The notes: generated from the sequence alone by a model not told the origin. A stretch of DNA of 64,000 nt from Thalassotalea sediminis (GCF_030295915.1 NZ_AP027361.1:372001-436000); one strand, 5' to 3'; shown: positions 35,808 through 45,357, counted from the first letter of the stretch. Made by a program: numbers and translations.

Positions 35808-37301
35808 TTAGCGCTTTTTAAATGTAATGCCATCTAGCGTAAGTGCTGAAATACCTGAGTTATATTCAATAAAACGTATCAACTGGCCATGGCTAGGTCT
35901 CAACTTAATTCTAAGCACATCAGTTTCTTTATAAGCCGTTGCCGTTGCGTGAAGGTTTCCCCATGTAACAGTGAAATGCTCTTGCTGATAGTTAATAATG
36001 ACATTGCCCGCCATCGCGTGATGATATGTTCCGGTATATTGATTAATTGGCTTTGTTAGATCTAAAGGACGATTGTGGTAACTTTGCTCTTTAGTGATAA
36101 ATTTTTCACGGTACGACTTCGCCATTGTTGATAACGCAGCAATTCGTTGAAGAGATGTTTGTTCAATATCATCTTCTTCTAACAATATGCCATAGATATA
36201 GTCAGCAATAACATCCGTAACCTTATCGTTGAACATGCCTTCATTATTCAATATTACAATACCAATGCCTTTATTTGGCATAAAAGATAGGTGTGGGCGA
36301 AAGCCATCAAAAGAACCAAAATGATGCATGGTTACCTGTTTTTTGTATTGCCCTTTATACCAACCTAGTCCATAGGTAGTACGTTCAAAATCGCCGCGTT
36401 TACTGTTAACGTTTGCTAGAGATTTATGGGAAAGTTTAGTGTTGTTCTTTAGGTTAGGTATTGCTGATGGCGTTAATTGTTGATTAACAAAGCGCGCCAT
36501 ATCTTCAATAGAAGACAACAAGCCACCTGCCGCATGTAGAGTATTATCTTGCTTTTCTAAGTATAAAGCCTTGGTTGGCTCTAGTGAAAAGTAAGAATAT
36601 GGTTTAGCAATCTGTAATTTTTGTTGCTTGGCTTCACTGCGTAAAGCGGTTGTGTGTGTCATCTTCAAGGGTGTTAATAAATGATGTTTTATTGCCGTTT
36701 GCCATGGGATATTAAACGTATTTTCATACCATAAACTCACAATGTTGTAGCCTAAATTTGTATACTGAAATTGGCCTAATGGTTTTTCCGTATTCGAATA
36801 AAGTTTGCTTAGCATACTCTTTGTGAGTTGCTTATTATGAATACCAGTGATCGACAAAGCGTTTGTTAAGAAGTTATCTTGAAGACCTGATGTATGTGAG
36901 AGTAAATGTTTAATGGTCACTTTATTCGCTTTAATTTCTGAATGAAATTTTATCTCGGGGAACATCTGAGCGAGCGTCGTATCTAGTGAATATTGAGATT
37001 TTTCCAATATTTGTAAAATGAATTGAGCAAAAAGCGGTTTGGTAATCGAAGCGATATAAAAAAGAGTTTCGTCGTTTGCTAGTATATTATGCTCGATGTC
37101 AGCGTACCCTGTAGTGCGTTGGTATATGATTTTTTCATTATCAATCACGGCGATAGCAATCGCACTATTGATGTTTAATTGTGTCCTAATTTTACTTATC
37201 TGGTTATCTATTTTATCCGTTATATTGGTTGCATTTACTGATATTGAGATGCTAAGTGTAAGTATTAAGAAGTAGGTTAGTGGTAATAAATAATAGTGCA
37301 T
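35808..37301 (-). CDS. Secreted serine hydrolase of the beta-lactamase (class C-like) family
   Basis: The product has 497 residues with a signal peptide (LTYFLILTLSISISVNA). The penicillin-binding fold begins with the S-x-x-K motif (ASITKPLF), has a Y-x-N element (QYTNLGYN) and a later HHFGSFDGFR segment. A C-terminal ~100-residue beta domain (YHHAMAGNVIINYQQEHF) is appended, as in many bacterial esterase or peptidase relatives. It probably acts in the periplasm on an ester or D-amino-acid peptide; true beta-lactamase activity is not implied. Isolated gene, convergent with efp. Confidence 0.85.
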   Translation of the reverse strand: MHYYLLPLTYFLILTLSISISVNATNITDKIDNQISKIRTQLNINSAIAIAVIDNEKIIYQRTTGYADIEHNILANDETLFYIASITKPLFAQFILQILEKSQYSLDTTLAQMFPEIKFHSEIKANKVTIKHLLSHTSGLQDNFLTNALSITGIHNKQLTKSMLSKLYSNTEKPLGQFQYTNLGYNIVSLWYENTFNIPWQTAIKHHLLTPLKMTHTTALRSEAKQQKLQIAKPYSYFSLEPTKALYLEKQDNTLHAAGGLLSSIEDMARFVNQQLTPSAIPNLKNNTKLSHKSLANVNSKRGDFERTTYGLGWYKGQYKKQVTMHHFGSFDGFRPHLSFMPNKGIGIVILNNEGMFNDKVTDVIADYIYGILLEEDDIEQTSLQRIAALSTMAKSYREKFITKEQSYHNRPLDLTKPINQYTGTYHHAMAGNVIINYQQEHFTVTWGNLHATATAYKETDVLRIKLRPSHGQLIRFIEYNSGISALTLDGITFKKR

Positions 37302-37423
37302 ATTTTCTCATTATATTGATTGTATTGACTATAAAGATGCGGCAATTCAATATTTGGATGCAGGTGATAGGTCGATTTATTATTCACGCAGGGCTTTGAT
37401 TGTAACCCCACGTGAACTGTCAC

Positions 37424-37738
37424 TTAACTTCTATGGGTATAGCGGTAATGTGGTTTATCTTCTGGCCAGTCACTTAATGGAAAAGGGTATTTATCGGTAT
37501 TTAACGTTAAAAATTGATTAATTTGATAAATATAGTTGTTTAAACTTTGACCAAGACTTTTTAAATGATTATTTGCTCTACCGGTTACGAGTAAGAACAA
37601 GAACTGGAATATCGCAATCATGGTAATAATAAAACGTACAAAGCCTGCAATAAAACCGAATAACAACATAAATAGGCCACGTAACCATGTGCCTGCGCTT
37701 AACCAGTTTTTTTTCTCTACTGAATGAATATCTTTCAT
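37424..37738 (-). CDS. DUF4389 family membrane protein
   Basis: This 104-residue product has two hydrophobic segments in the middle (LRGLFMLLFGFIAGFVRFI and an IFQFLFLLVTG stretch). A tail follows with the family-like NNYIYQINQFLTLNTDKYPFP and DWP elements. It is the DUF4389 family of small inner-membrane proteins with unknown function. It is monocistronic; an 8-bp inverted repeat lies just upstream. Confidence 0.82.
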   Translation of the reverse strand: MKDIHSVEKKNWLSAGTWLRGLFMLLFGFIAGFVRFIITMIAIFQFLFLLVTGRANNHLKSLGQSLNNYIYQINQFLTLNTDKYPFPLSDWPEDKPHYRYTHRS

Positions 37739-37775
37739 AACACCCTCTACAACGTAGCCTTAGTGAAGATTTAAC

Positions 37776-37801
37776 ACTAACGCGATTATTGATGCGTTAG
37801 T
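37776..37801. repeat. 8-bp inverted repeat upstream of the DUF4389 gene
   Basis: Perfect arms ACTAACGC / GCGTTAGT are separated by 10 bp, 38 bp from the DUF4389 start. Possible operator or leader hairpin; no T tract. Confidence 0.3.
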
Positions 37802-37948
37802 CATTGGATATCAAATATAAAGCAAAATGGTAGCCAACATTTAAAAGCTTTTAATAACAAAGAGATAGTTTTATATGAAAACACTTACTTGGTGTAATTA
37901 ACCACTCTTAGGTTGTTTTAACGAGTTATAAGTGGTGAAAAAATACAT

Positions 37949-37976
37949 AAAAAACCTGCTAATTGGCAGGTTTTTT
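37949..37976 (-). terminator. Terminator after the DPP4-like peptidase gene
   Basis: A perfect 11-bp stem (AAAAAACCTGC / GCAGGTTTTTT) with a 6-nt loop gives T tracts on both strands. Confidence 0.88.
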
Positions 37977-37998
37977 ATACTTTTTAGTAAACGCAGTG

Positions 37999-40332
37999 TT
38001 ACTGTTTATTTTTTAAATAACGATTAAAGTATTGTGTTTTCATCGTTTGTAAATGTAACGTTGTACCTTTACCTTCGCGCAAACTATGGCTGCGATTAGG
38101 GTAAGACATAAATTCAAACTGTTTATTATGTTTTACCAATTCATTGATTAATCGTTCAGCACCTTGATAATGTACGTTGTCATCGCCGGTACCATGTACC
38201 AATAATAAGTTACCTTGTAAGTTCTTGGCGTGGGTTATTGGTGAACCTTGCTTATAACCTTCTTCATAATCGGGTAATAAGCCTGAGTAACGTTCTTGAT
38301 AAATGGTATCGTATAGCTTTTGGTCTGGTACTGGCGCCAATGATATACCTACGTGGTATTGCTCAGGGTAACGAAATAACATATTCAATGTCATAGAGCC
38401 ACCACCAGAGTGTCCCCATATGCCAACGCGATCCGTATCGATATAATCCCAGCGTTTACTCATTGCATCTAAAGCATCGGCTTGGTCACGAGATGATAAA
38501 ATGCCTACTGCACCATAAATGGACTTACGCCACTCACGCCCTTTTGGCGACGCTGCACCTCGGCTATCAATTGACGCGATAATGTAACCTTGTTCGGTCA
38601 TATAAGCATCCCAAACATAAGAGTTTCCACGCCATCTATTTTGTACCGTTTGCCCAGCCGGTTCACTGTATACATAAAAAATAATTGGGTATTTTTTATT
38701 TGGGTCAAAGTCAGCAGGGCGCATGATATAACCATCTAATACAACACCATCACGCGCTTTTACTTGGAAAAACTCATGTGAAGGTTTGTTAATTGTTGCC
38801 AATTTATCAATCAGCTTTTGGTTGTCCATCATCATGTGTTTTTCTTGATGATTCGCTACCATGACTAAACGTTTTTGTGTCGGTTGGTCAAAGGCTGAAT
38901 GGCTATGAACGGCCCATTGACCATTAGGTGACATTTGATAGTAGTTTACACCCGCAAACGCTTTTGGAGTGAGTCGCTGATTTACCACGCTACCATCTAA
39001 CTTGCTGCGGTATAGATAACGCTCTGATGTATTACCTTTGGACGCTGTAAAATATAGCCAACCACCTTTTTCATCAATTGCTTGAATAGAGCCAAAAACA
39101 GTGACATCAAAATTACCTGGCGTTAAATTGATAACTTCTTTACCATCACGTGATATGCGGTAAAGATCTCGCCAACCACTGCGTTCACTCGTCCAAACAA
39201 AATACTTGCCGTCGTTAATCCAGTGGGCATCATCATAGAAATCTAAATAAGTTTCTTCTTGTTCAACCATGATCTTACTAATCGCGGCATTTTGACTGTT
39301 CACTAGATAAAGTATATTGGTATCTTGCTTACGATTAACATGCTGAATAAGTATAGCTTCGCCAGTGCCTGCCCAGTTCATACGTGGAATATACATTTCT
39401 CGTGAATTATTTGGCAGCTTAGTCATCGTGACCTTTTTCGAGGCTAGGTCAACAATGCCAATATTAGCGAGAGAATTAGTTTCACCTACTTTAGGGTATG
39501 GAAATTTGGTAATTGTTGGGTATAGAGCGTCGGTATTGTTGATCATGATAAAGTCTTTGCTACCAGAGGTATCTAGTTGCCAAAAAGCAATTTTTTTACC
39601 ATCGGGGCTCCAGCGAAAACCATCTCGAATTGAAAATTCTTCTTCGTATACCCAATCGAACAAACCATTAATAATGCCATTACCCGCGTCGTGAGTTAAT
39701 TGGGAAATGCTGTTATCATTAAGATTCTCAACATAAATGTTATCATCGCGTACATAGGCAACGCGTGTTCCATCAGGTGAAAACTTCGCAAACATGAGGC
39801 TACTAGGCTTGGCTGCATCACCACCTAATTTGACTAATGCATTTGTAGATAGATTTAGTACCCAATAATCACCACGACTGTTTGAACGCCATACCTTTTT
39901 ACTATTGGTATAAATGAGCAACTGTTTGCGATCACCAGACCAAATATAGTCATGAATAGCGAGAGGCTTTTCTGTATTTCTTGGCGTTAACTGCTCTGCT
40001 GAAACGAGTACTTCACCTTGCAGTGTCTCCGGGTTATATAAAACAATATCGCGCCCAATTGGCACTTGTTTACCTTTATCATCGGCTTTTGTTGTTTTCG
40101 ACTTTTCTACTGATGTGTAACCGGTACCATCCTCTAGCCAGCGAATTTGACCGATATAATCTGATCTAAATTCATAATCGGTATAAATTCTGTCAAGTGT
40201 TAGCGCATTTTTAGTATTTGCTAAGTTACTTTCTGCTTGTTGTGTTGTATTACCATCTGTTGCTTGGCAAGCAACAAGCGCTGTAGTCAGCGCGGTTCCA
40301 ACAAGCAATTTTTTTATTGTGATAAATTGCAT
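37999..40332 (-). CDS. Dipeptidyl peptidase IV-like lipoprotein (S9 family)
   Basis: The product has 777 residues. The N-terminus has a lipobox (TTALVACQ), so it is likely a lipid-anchored periplasmic or surface protein. A beta-propeller with the DPP4 double-Glu motif (DWVYEEEFSIRDGFRW) is followed by the alpha/beta hydrolase domain. The nucleophile is Ser642 in GHSGGGS, with a GTGDDNVHY Asp region and a catalytic His in RSHSLREG. It removes dipeptides, typically X-Pro, from peptide N-termini for nutrient use. A perfect 24-bp palindrome lies in its promoter region. Monocistronic. Confidence 0.95.
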   Translation of the reverse strand: MQFITIKKLLVGTALTTALVACQATDGNTTQQAESNLANTKNALTLDRIYTDYEFRSDYIGQIRWLEDGTGYTSVEKSKTTKADDKGKQVPIGRDIVLYNPETLQGEVLVSAEQLTPRNTEKPLAIHDYIWSGDRKQLLIYTNSKKVWRSNSRGDYWVLNLSTNALVKLGGDAAKPSSLMFAKFSPDGTRVAYVRDDNIYVENLNDNSISQLTHDAGNGIINGLFDWVYEEEFSIRDGFRWSPDGKKIAFWQLDTSGSKDFIMINNTDALYPTITKFPYPKVGETNSLANIGIVDLASKKVTMTKLPNNSREMYIPRMNWAGTGEAILIQHVNRKQDTNILYLVNSQNAAISKIMVEQEETYLDFYDDAHWINDGKYFVWTSERSGWRDLYRISRDGKEVINLTPGNFDVTVFGSIQAIDEKGGWLYFTASKGNTSERYLYRSKLDGSVVNQRLTPKAFAGVNYYQMSPNGQWAVHSHSAFDQPTQKRLVMVANHQEKHMMMDNQKLIDKLATINKPSHEFFQVKARDGVVLDGYIMRPADFDPNKKYPIIFYVYSEPAGQTVQNRWRGNSYVWDAYMTEQGYIIASIDSRGAASPKGREWRKSIYGAVGILSSRDQADALDAMSKRWDYIDTDRVGIWGHSGGGSMTLNMLFRYPEQYHVGISLAPVPDQKLYDTIYQERYSGLLPDYEEGYKQGSPITHAKNLQGNLLLVHGTGDDNVHYQGAERLINELVKHNKQFEFMSYPNRSHSLREGKGTTLHLQTMKTQYFNRYLKNKQ

Positions 40333-40360
40333 GTACTTTTCCTCGTCAATAACGCAGCTA

Positions 40361-40384
40361 CTTTAAATTGTATACAATTTAAAG
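40361..40384. promoter_or_regulatory. 24-bp perfect palindrome upstream of the DPP4-like gene
   Basis: Half-sites CTTTAAATTGTA and TACAATTTAAAG are perfectly complementary with no spacer, 29 bp upstream of the peptidase start. The centre TTGTATACAATT is shared with the site at 21710. It probably binds a dimeric repressor, perhaps GntR-type by appearance. Confidence 0.55.
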
Positions 40385-40502
40385 GCAATGGTTGCTCGAG
40401 ATTATTCGCGGTAATGTTGTGAATTTTATTTTACTTATACGCTTGAATTTCGTGCTTTATTGCCTCATTTAATAAAATTATTTGTTTTAATTTGAAATCA
40501 AT

Positions 40503-41432
40503 ATGACTAAAGCGCTCGAAATATCTGGTTTAAAGAAAACTTATAAAGGTGGTTTTCAAGCCTTGAAAGGAATAGAACTCTCAGTTGATAAAGGTGACTT
40601 TTTTGCTTTACTAGGACCAAATGGAGCGGGGAAGTCTACGACAATTGGTGTCATTACTTCGTTGGTTAATAAATCTGAAGGACAAGTAAAGGTTTTTGGT
40701 TACGATATTGATCAGGCCCTTGAAACCGCAAAAAGTCATATAGGTTTAGTACCACAAGAGTTTAACTTTAATCAGTTTGAAAGCTTAACGAAAATATTGG
40801 TAAATCAGGCAGGGTACTATGGTGTTGATCGCGCAACAGCACATCAACGCGCCGAAAAGTACCTAAAGCAACTCGATCTATGGGATAAAAAAGACAATGC
40901 GGCAAGAATGCTGTCAGGTGGAATGAAACGCCGCTTGATGATAGCTCGCGCGTTAATGCATGAACCACAAATACTCATTTTAGATGAACCAACGGCTGGT
41001 GTTGATATTGAGTTAAGACGTTCTATGTGGGATTTTTTACGCGAATTAAACAAGCAAGGTATTACCATTATTTTAACGACACACTATTTGGAAGAAGCAG
41101 AAATGTTGTGCCGTAATATCGCGATTATTGACTCGGGCATCATCGTAGAAAATACCGACATGAAATCACTACTGGCTAAGCTTGATTTGGAAACATTCGT
41201 ATTAGACCTCAAGCCTAATAGTAATACACCTGAGCTTGAAGGGTTTTGTTACCGCGTTATCGATGATCATACGGTAGAAGTTGATGTGAGAAAATCTCAA
41301 AAGATTAATGATGTCTTTGCACAGCTTAGTCAACAGGACATTGATGTAATTAGTATGCGAAATAAAAGTAATCGTTTAGAAGAACTGTTTGTAAGTCTCG
41401 TTGGTTCAGGTGAAAAGTTGGAGGAAGCATAG
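40503..41432 (+). CDS. ABC transporter ATP-binding protein (YadG-like)
   Basis: This 309-residue ATPase has Walker A (GPNGAGKST), a Q-loop (LVPQEFNF), the ABC signature (MLSGGMKRRLMIARALMH), Walker B (ILILDEPTAG) and the switch His (TTHYLEEAE). A C-terminal ~80-residue extension follows. Its length and motifs match YadG, which pairs with permease YadH. The permease gene starts 2 bp after the stop. The exported substrate is unknown. Confidence 0.93.
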   Translation: MTKALEISGLKKTYKGGFQALKGIELSVDKGDFFALLGPNGAGKSTTIGVITSLVNKSEGQVKVFGYDIDQALETAKSHIGLVPQEFNFNQFESLTKILVNQAGYYGVDRATAHQRAEKYLKQLDLWDKKDNAARMLSGGMKRRLMIARALMHEPQILILDEPTAGVDIELRRSMWDFLRELNKQGITIILTTHYLEEAEMLCRNIAIIDSGIIVENTDMKSLLAKLDLETFVLDLKPNSNTPELEGFCYRVIDDHTVEVDVRKSQKINDVFAQLSQQDIDVISMRNKSNRLEELFVSLVGSGEKLEEA

Positions 41433-41434
41433 CG

Positions 41435-42208
41435 ATGTCGTCAGCTAGAAATATGGTTGCATTAAAAAGTATTTTGCATAAAGAGACTCACAGATTTATG
41501 CGCATTTGGGTGCAAACGCTCGTACCACCTGCGATAACGATTAGCTTATATTTTGTTATTTTTGGCTCTTTAATAGGCTCGAGAATTGGTCAAATGGGGG
41601 GCTTTGATTATATGGCATTTATTGTCCCAGGTTTGATTATGATGAGTGTGATCACTAATTCGTATTCTAATGTAGCATCATCATTTTTTAGTGCAAAATG
41701 GCAACGAAATGTAGAAGAAATGCTTGTAGCACCAGTACCAAACTGGGTGATTGTCGCAGGCTATGTTGGCGGCGGCATGGCGCGGGGAATTCTAGTCGGA
41801 CTTATTGTTACTATTGTTGCAATGTTTTTTACTGACATTCAAATTCATAATATTTGGGTTATTATTGTAACGGTCGCTTTAACGTCAGCAACATTTGCGT
41901 TAGGTGGTTTAATTAATGCTGTTTTTGCGGGTAGTTTTGATGATATATCCATTATTCCTACTTTTGTTTTAACGCCGTTAACATACTTAGGCGGTGTATT
42001 TTATTCTATCTCATTGTTGCCAGATTTCTGGCAAGGTGTGTCGCAAATTAACCCTATCGTGTATATGGTAAATGCATTCCGTTATGGTTTCTTGGGTATT
42101 TCAGATGTCAGTTTAACGGTGGCATTTAGTGTTTTAGGGGTATTTATTGTTAGCCTTTATGGTATAGCAATGTACTTAATTTCTAAGGGAATTGGTTTGA
42201 GAAGCTAA
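41435..42208 (+). CDS. ABC-2 type transporter permease (YadH-like)
   Basis: This 257-residue protein has six predicted membrane helices. The ABC-2 family pattern is clear: FGSLIGSRIGQMGGFDYMAFIVPGLIMM, SFDDISIIPTFVLTPLTYLGGVFYS and NPIVYMVNAFRYGF. It forms an exporter with the ATPase encoded immediately upstream. The stop overlaps the ATG of the downstream methyltransferase by 1 nt (TAATG). Substrate unknown. Confidence 0.93.
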   Translation: MSSARNMVALKSILHKETHRFMRIWVQTLVPPAITISLYFVIFGSLIGSRIGQMGGFDYMAFIVPGLIMMSVITNSYSNVASSFFSAKWQRNVEEMLVAPVPNWVIVAGYVGGGMARGILVGLIVTIVAMFFTDIQIHNIWVIIVTVALTSATFALGGLINAVFAGSFDDISIIPTFVLTPLTYLGGVFYSISLLPDFWQGVSQINPIVYMVNAFRYGFLGISDVSLTVAFSVLGVFIVSLYGIAMYLISKGIGLRS

Positions 42209-42891
42209 TGCAAGACAGTAATACCGGTGATTCAAAAGCGATAGTTACAAATCAGTTAGGCGTTCATGAAAAGCTTGTTGATATTGTTGAAAAGCATTTA
42301 GCCCATCGTTCTCAAAAGCCTTTTCAACAGCACACGTTAGATGCTTTTGCTTTAGCGAATGAACGAGTAAGTGCTCACAAAGGAAAGCTAATATTAGACT
42401 CCTGCTGTGGGGTTGGTCAAAGTACGCGTTTACTGGCAAAGAATAACCCAGAGGCGTTGGTTATCGGTATTGATAAATCTGCGCATCGCATCGAGCGTAA
42501 TGATCAAGAACTCGTTGCTCGCACGTCGACACACGATATAGACAATTTCTTACTATTACGTGCTGATCTAAATGACTTCTATCGACTGATCGTGCGGGAG
42601 AAATGGTGTGTTGATCAGCATTATATTCTGTACCCAAATCCATGGCCAAAGAGTAAGCATGTGCAACGTCGATGGCACGGAAGCGCAGTGTTTCCTGAGA
42701 TAATTTCAATTGGGCAAAAGATTATCTTGCGTAGTAATTGGCGATTATATTTAGAAGAGTTCTTAATGGCCGCAAACATTGCTAATCGCCGTGGCAGCAT
42801 TGAAGAAGTAAAAGCTGATATCGCTTTAACGCCATTTGAAGCAAAGTATAAGGCAAGCGGGCAGGTATGTTGGCAATTAACCATTACTTAG
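42208..42891 (+). CDS. TrmB-like (Methyltransf_4) SAM-dependent methyltransferase
   Basis: This 227-residue product contains the SAM-binding segment ILDSCCGVGQSTRLLA and the TrmB-family hallmark YPNPWPKSKHVQRRWHG. True TrmB makes m7G46 in tRNA, but this protein differs around the SAM loop (CCGVG) and lacks the usual N-terminal pattern. I take it for a paralog, not TrmB itself. It is translationally joined to the ABC permease. RNA substrate unknown. Confidence 0.8.
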   Translation: MQDSNTGDSKAIVTNQLGVHEKLVDIVEKHLAHRSQKPFQQHTLDAFALANERVSAHKGKLILDSCCGVGQSTRLLAKNNPEALVIGIDKSAHRIERNDQELVARTSTHDIDNFLLLRADLNDFYRLIVREKWCVDQHYILYPNPWPKSKHVQRRWHGSAVFPEIISIGQKIILRSNWRLYLEEFLMAANIANRRGSIEEVKADIALTPFEAKYKASGQVCWQLTIT

Positions 42892-43334
42892 CTGTTCACT
42901 GTGTTGTGCTATTACGTTCTTTAGTTGATTAGGCTAAATTGCTTAGTGAAAATCACCACTTTTTTGCCAATGATACAAACTCTAAATAAGCTATATATAG
43001 CCGCTAAATAATAAAAAACCAAAAAAAACAACACTTTAAAAAGTTGGTCTAATAATTGTTAGTAAGGACATATCAGTCACTTTGAAGATAGGACATGGAT
43101 ATGACTCACAATATTAAAAAGAACGTTTTAATGATGGCGTTAAGCAGTTTGGCAATTGTCGAGCTAGGGTTTGTATATTTAGCAACATTAATTGGTTAAT
43201 TGGTCAATTGTTTATAAGTAAAATCGTTTAAAAAACGAAAAATACAAGACTTTTGTTGCAAAGTTTATTAAAGTGCCGCACTTACGACATGTCTCCAATA
43301 TCGGGTTGGTGACTACAAAAAGTTAGTGCAATTT
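42892..43334. other. Intergenic region before panP with one micro-ORF
   Basis: This 443-bp AT-rich spacer contains the short palindrome GCTATATATAGC at 42990-43001 and one micro-ORF at 43095-43199 (annotated separately). I see no clear terminator after the methyltransferase gene and no RNA gene. Confidence 0.5.
43095..43199 (+). CDS. Candidate 34-residue single-membrane-helix microprotein
   Basis: A short frame has a plausible ribosome site (AAGATAGGAC) before ATG 43095. It encodes a basic start (MDMTHNIKKN) and one hydrophobic helix of about 20 residues (LMMALSSLAIVELGF and following). Composition is that of small membrane regulators. I recognise no family, and at this length chance is possible. 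Confidence 0.4.
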   Translation: MDMTHNIKKNVLMMALSSLAIVELGFVYLATLIG

Positions 43335-44972
43335 ATGACGATGAACAAACGTGCGGCAAATGCGACAGAAGAGTCGCTACATCGTATTTTTACCATTCCA
43401 GAGGCTCCTGACTCTACGTTGGGACGAATAGAACAAGAGATCTCGCAAAACCTAGCGGGCTTTCTTGGTGATCATATTGCCGCTAAAGAAACAGCGTTAT
43501 CTGAAATAGAAAAAGATTTTGCCTGCTCTCAAATTCCTGAGCAACCTTCATTTGTTTCTGATCATATGCACCATCTTCTCGAAAAAGTTGTAGCGCAATC
43601 TGTACATACTTCTAGCCCAAGTTTTATTGGTCATATGACGTCAGCCTTACCTTATTTTATATTACCGTTATCCAAACTAATGGTCGGGCTTAATCAGAAC
43701 TTAGTCAAAATAGAAACATCAAAGGCATTTACACCGCTAGAACGTCAAGTACTGGGTATGATGCACCGGTTGGTATATCAATTTGAAGAAAACTTCTATC
43801 AACAGTGGATGCATAGTGCGAACCATTCCCTTGGTGCTTTTTGCTCAGGTGGCACAGTTGCGAATATCACCGCACTTTGGGTAGCAAGAAATAACTTATT
43901 GCGACCTGAAGGCGCATTTAAAGGCGTTGCGCGCGAAGGATTGTTTGCCGCCTTAAAGCACTACCAATACGATGGTCTTGCTATCTTAGTGTCCAGAAGA
44001 GGCCATTACTCACTAAAGAAGTCGGCTGATGTACTTGGAATAGGCCAAGATAGTGTTATAGCAATCCCGACCGACGGACATAACAAAATGGATTGCGTTA
44101 AGTTAAAAGAAAAGTGCCGAGAACTTGAAGCAAAAAATATTCGTATATTAAGTATTGTCGGTGTCGCTGGAACAACAGAAACAGGCAATATAGACCCGTT
44201 GCACGAAATGGCAAAAGTGGCTGCTGAATTTCAATGTCATTTTCATGTTGACGCAGCGTGGGGTGGCGCAACATTATTATCAAATAAACATCGCAGCCTG
44301 TTAAGTGGCATTGAGCATGCAGACTCGGTTACTATTGACGCACACAAACAAATGTATGTGCCTATGGGGGCTGGTCTCGTGGTTTTTCGTAACCCTGCAT
44401 CAGTTGCTTCTATTGAACATCATGCTGAATATATTTTACGTAAAGGCTCGAAAGATTTAGGCTCTCATACACTGGAAGGTTCAAGACCTGGTATGGCGAT
44501 GCTTGTTTATGCAAGTTTGCATATTATTAGTCGTCCAGGTTACGAGATGTTAATCAACCAAGGAATAGAAAAAGCGAAATATTTTGCTGACCTTATTGAT
44601 CAACACCCAGATTTCGAACTGGTTACTGCGCCTGAGTTATGCTTGTTGACCTATCGCTATAATCCTGCATCAATTCAAACCTTACTTACAAAAGCGGACG
44701 AAAATACGCTTAATAATGTTAACAATTTATTGGATAAGTTGACGAAGTTTATCCAAAAGAGACAACGAGAAAATGGCAAATCATTTGTATCGCGTACGCG
44801 TATTGAAGTGCAAAAATACAATGGTAGAAAAACGTTAGTTTTTCGTGTGGTACTTGCCAATCCTTTAACATCTAAAGAGATATTAAAGGATGTACTTGTT
44901 GAGCAAGAAGAATTGGCGAAAGAAAGTAGTCATTTTTTACCTAAATTGATCGCATTGTCTCAAAATTTATAA
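43335..44972 (+). CDS. panP: PLP-dependent aspartate 1-decarboxylase PanP
   Basis: The product has 545 residues from ATG 43335. This group-II decarboxylase has CSGGTVANITALW, the HVDAAWGG Asp motif and the PLP lysine Lys338 in TIDAHKQMYVPMGAG. The opening (KRAANATEESLHRIFTIPEAPDSTLG) matches the PanP family, which makes beta-alanine from aspartate in place of PanD in Vibrio and relatives. panC and panB lie 0.4 kb downstream on the other strand, which supports the role. Upstream GTG 43326 and downstream ATG 43341 are alternative starts; none has a strong ribosome site. Confidence 0.9.
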   Translation: MTMNKRAANATEESLHRIFTIPEAPDSTLGRIEQEISQNLAGFLGDHIAAKETALSEIEKDFACSQIPEQPSFVSDHMHHLLEKVVAQSVHTSSPSFIGHMTSALPYFILPLSKLMVGLNQNLVKIETSKAFTPLERQVLGMMHRLVYQFEENFYQQWMHSANHSLGAFCSGGTVANITALWVARNNLLRPEGAFKGVAREGLFAALKHYQYDGLAILVSRRGHYSLKKSADVLGIGQDSVIAIPTDGHNKMDCVKLKEKCRELEAKNIRILSIVGVAGTTETGNIDPLHEMAKVAAEFQCHFHVDAAWGGATLLSNKHRSLLSGIEHADSVTIDAHKQMYVPMGAGLVVFRNPASVASIEHHAEYILRKGSKDLGSHTLEGSRPGMAMLVYASLHIISRPGYEMLINQGIEKAKYFADLIDQHPDFELVTAPELCLLTYRYNPASIQTLLTKADENTLNNVNNLLDKLTKFIQKRQRENGKSFVSRTRIEVQKYNGRKTLVFRVVLANPLTSKEILKDVLVEQEELAKESSHFLPKLIALSQNL

Positions 44973-45065
44973 CATTCAACTCAGTTACGTTATTAATTAC
45001 TACTCTTTGATTTATTAACAAAAATTCAAATCTTGTTGTCTAGATTTTACACTTATTAACTTTCT

Positions 45066-45094
45066 AAACGAAATAAACTTCTTTCGTTTGTTTT
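45066..45094 (+). terminator. Possible terminator after panP
   Basis: A perfect 8-bp stem (AAACGAAA / TTTCGTTT) with an 8-nt loop is followed by GTTTTAC, 94 bp beyond the panP stop. Confidence 0.45.
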
Positions 45095-45174
45095 ACAAAA
45101 TGAAACCTTATGTGTAATATTACAGGTGAGGTTACATTGTTGAGGGCTGTATGATGTATAAAGAGGACAGTAAA

Positions 45175-45300
45175 ATGCCGGAAGTAATTGATGAGCGTAG
45201 CGTTGAAAATCAATCTGTAGAGCAGCAACTTATTGATGCTAAAAAAGAAATTGAAGATCTGAAAAGCCAGTTAATGTGGCTTGAACGCTCATACGAATAA
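45175..45300 (+). CDS. Small coiled-coil protein of unknown function
   Basis: The frame of 41 residues begins at ATG 45175, with AAGAGGA at ideal spacing; ATGs at 45151 or 45154 would add seven or eight residues. The product is acidic and strongly helical with heptad-like hydrophobic positions (EQQLIDAKKEIEDLKSQLMWLE), suggesting a coiled coil. A strong terminator follows directly. It is SlyX-like in size only; I do not recognise the family. Confidence 0.5.
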   Translation: MPEVIDERSVENQSVEQQLIDAKKEIEDLKSQLMWLERSYE

Positions 45301-45316
45301 AAATAATTACACACGT

Positions 45317-45357
45317 AAAAAGGCCAGCAGTTTCCATGATACTGCTGGCCTTTTTAT
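45317..45357. terminator. Strong bidirectional terminator
   Basis: A stem of about 14 bp (AAAAGGCCAGCAGT / ACTGCTGGCCTTTT) with a 9-nt loop. It ends the small coiled-coil gene and the panC operon. Confidence 0.92.

Noticed and set aside
42990..43001. 12-bp palindrome GCTATATATAGC after the TrmB-like gene
   Set aside because: Too short and AT-rich to claim as an operator; likely chance in this AT-rich spacer.
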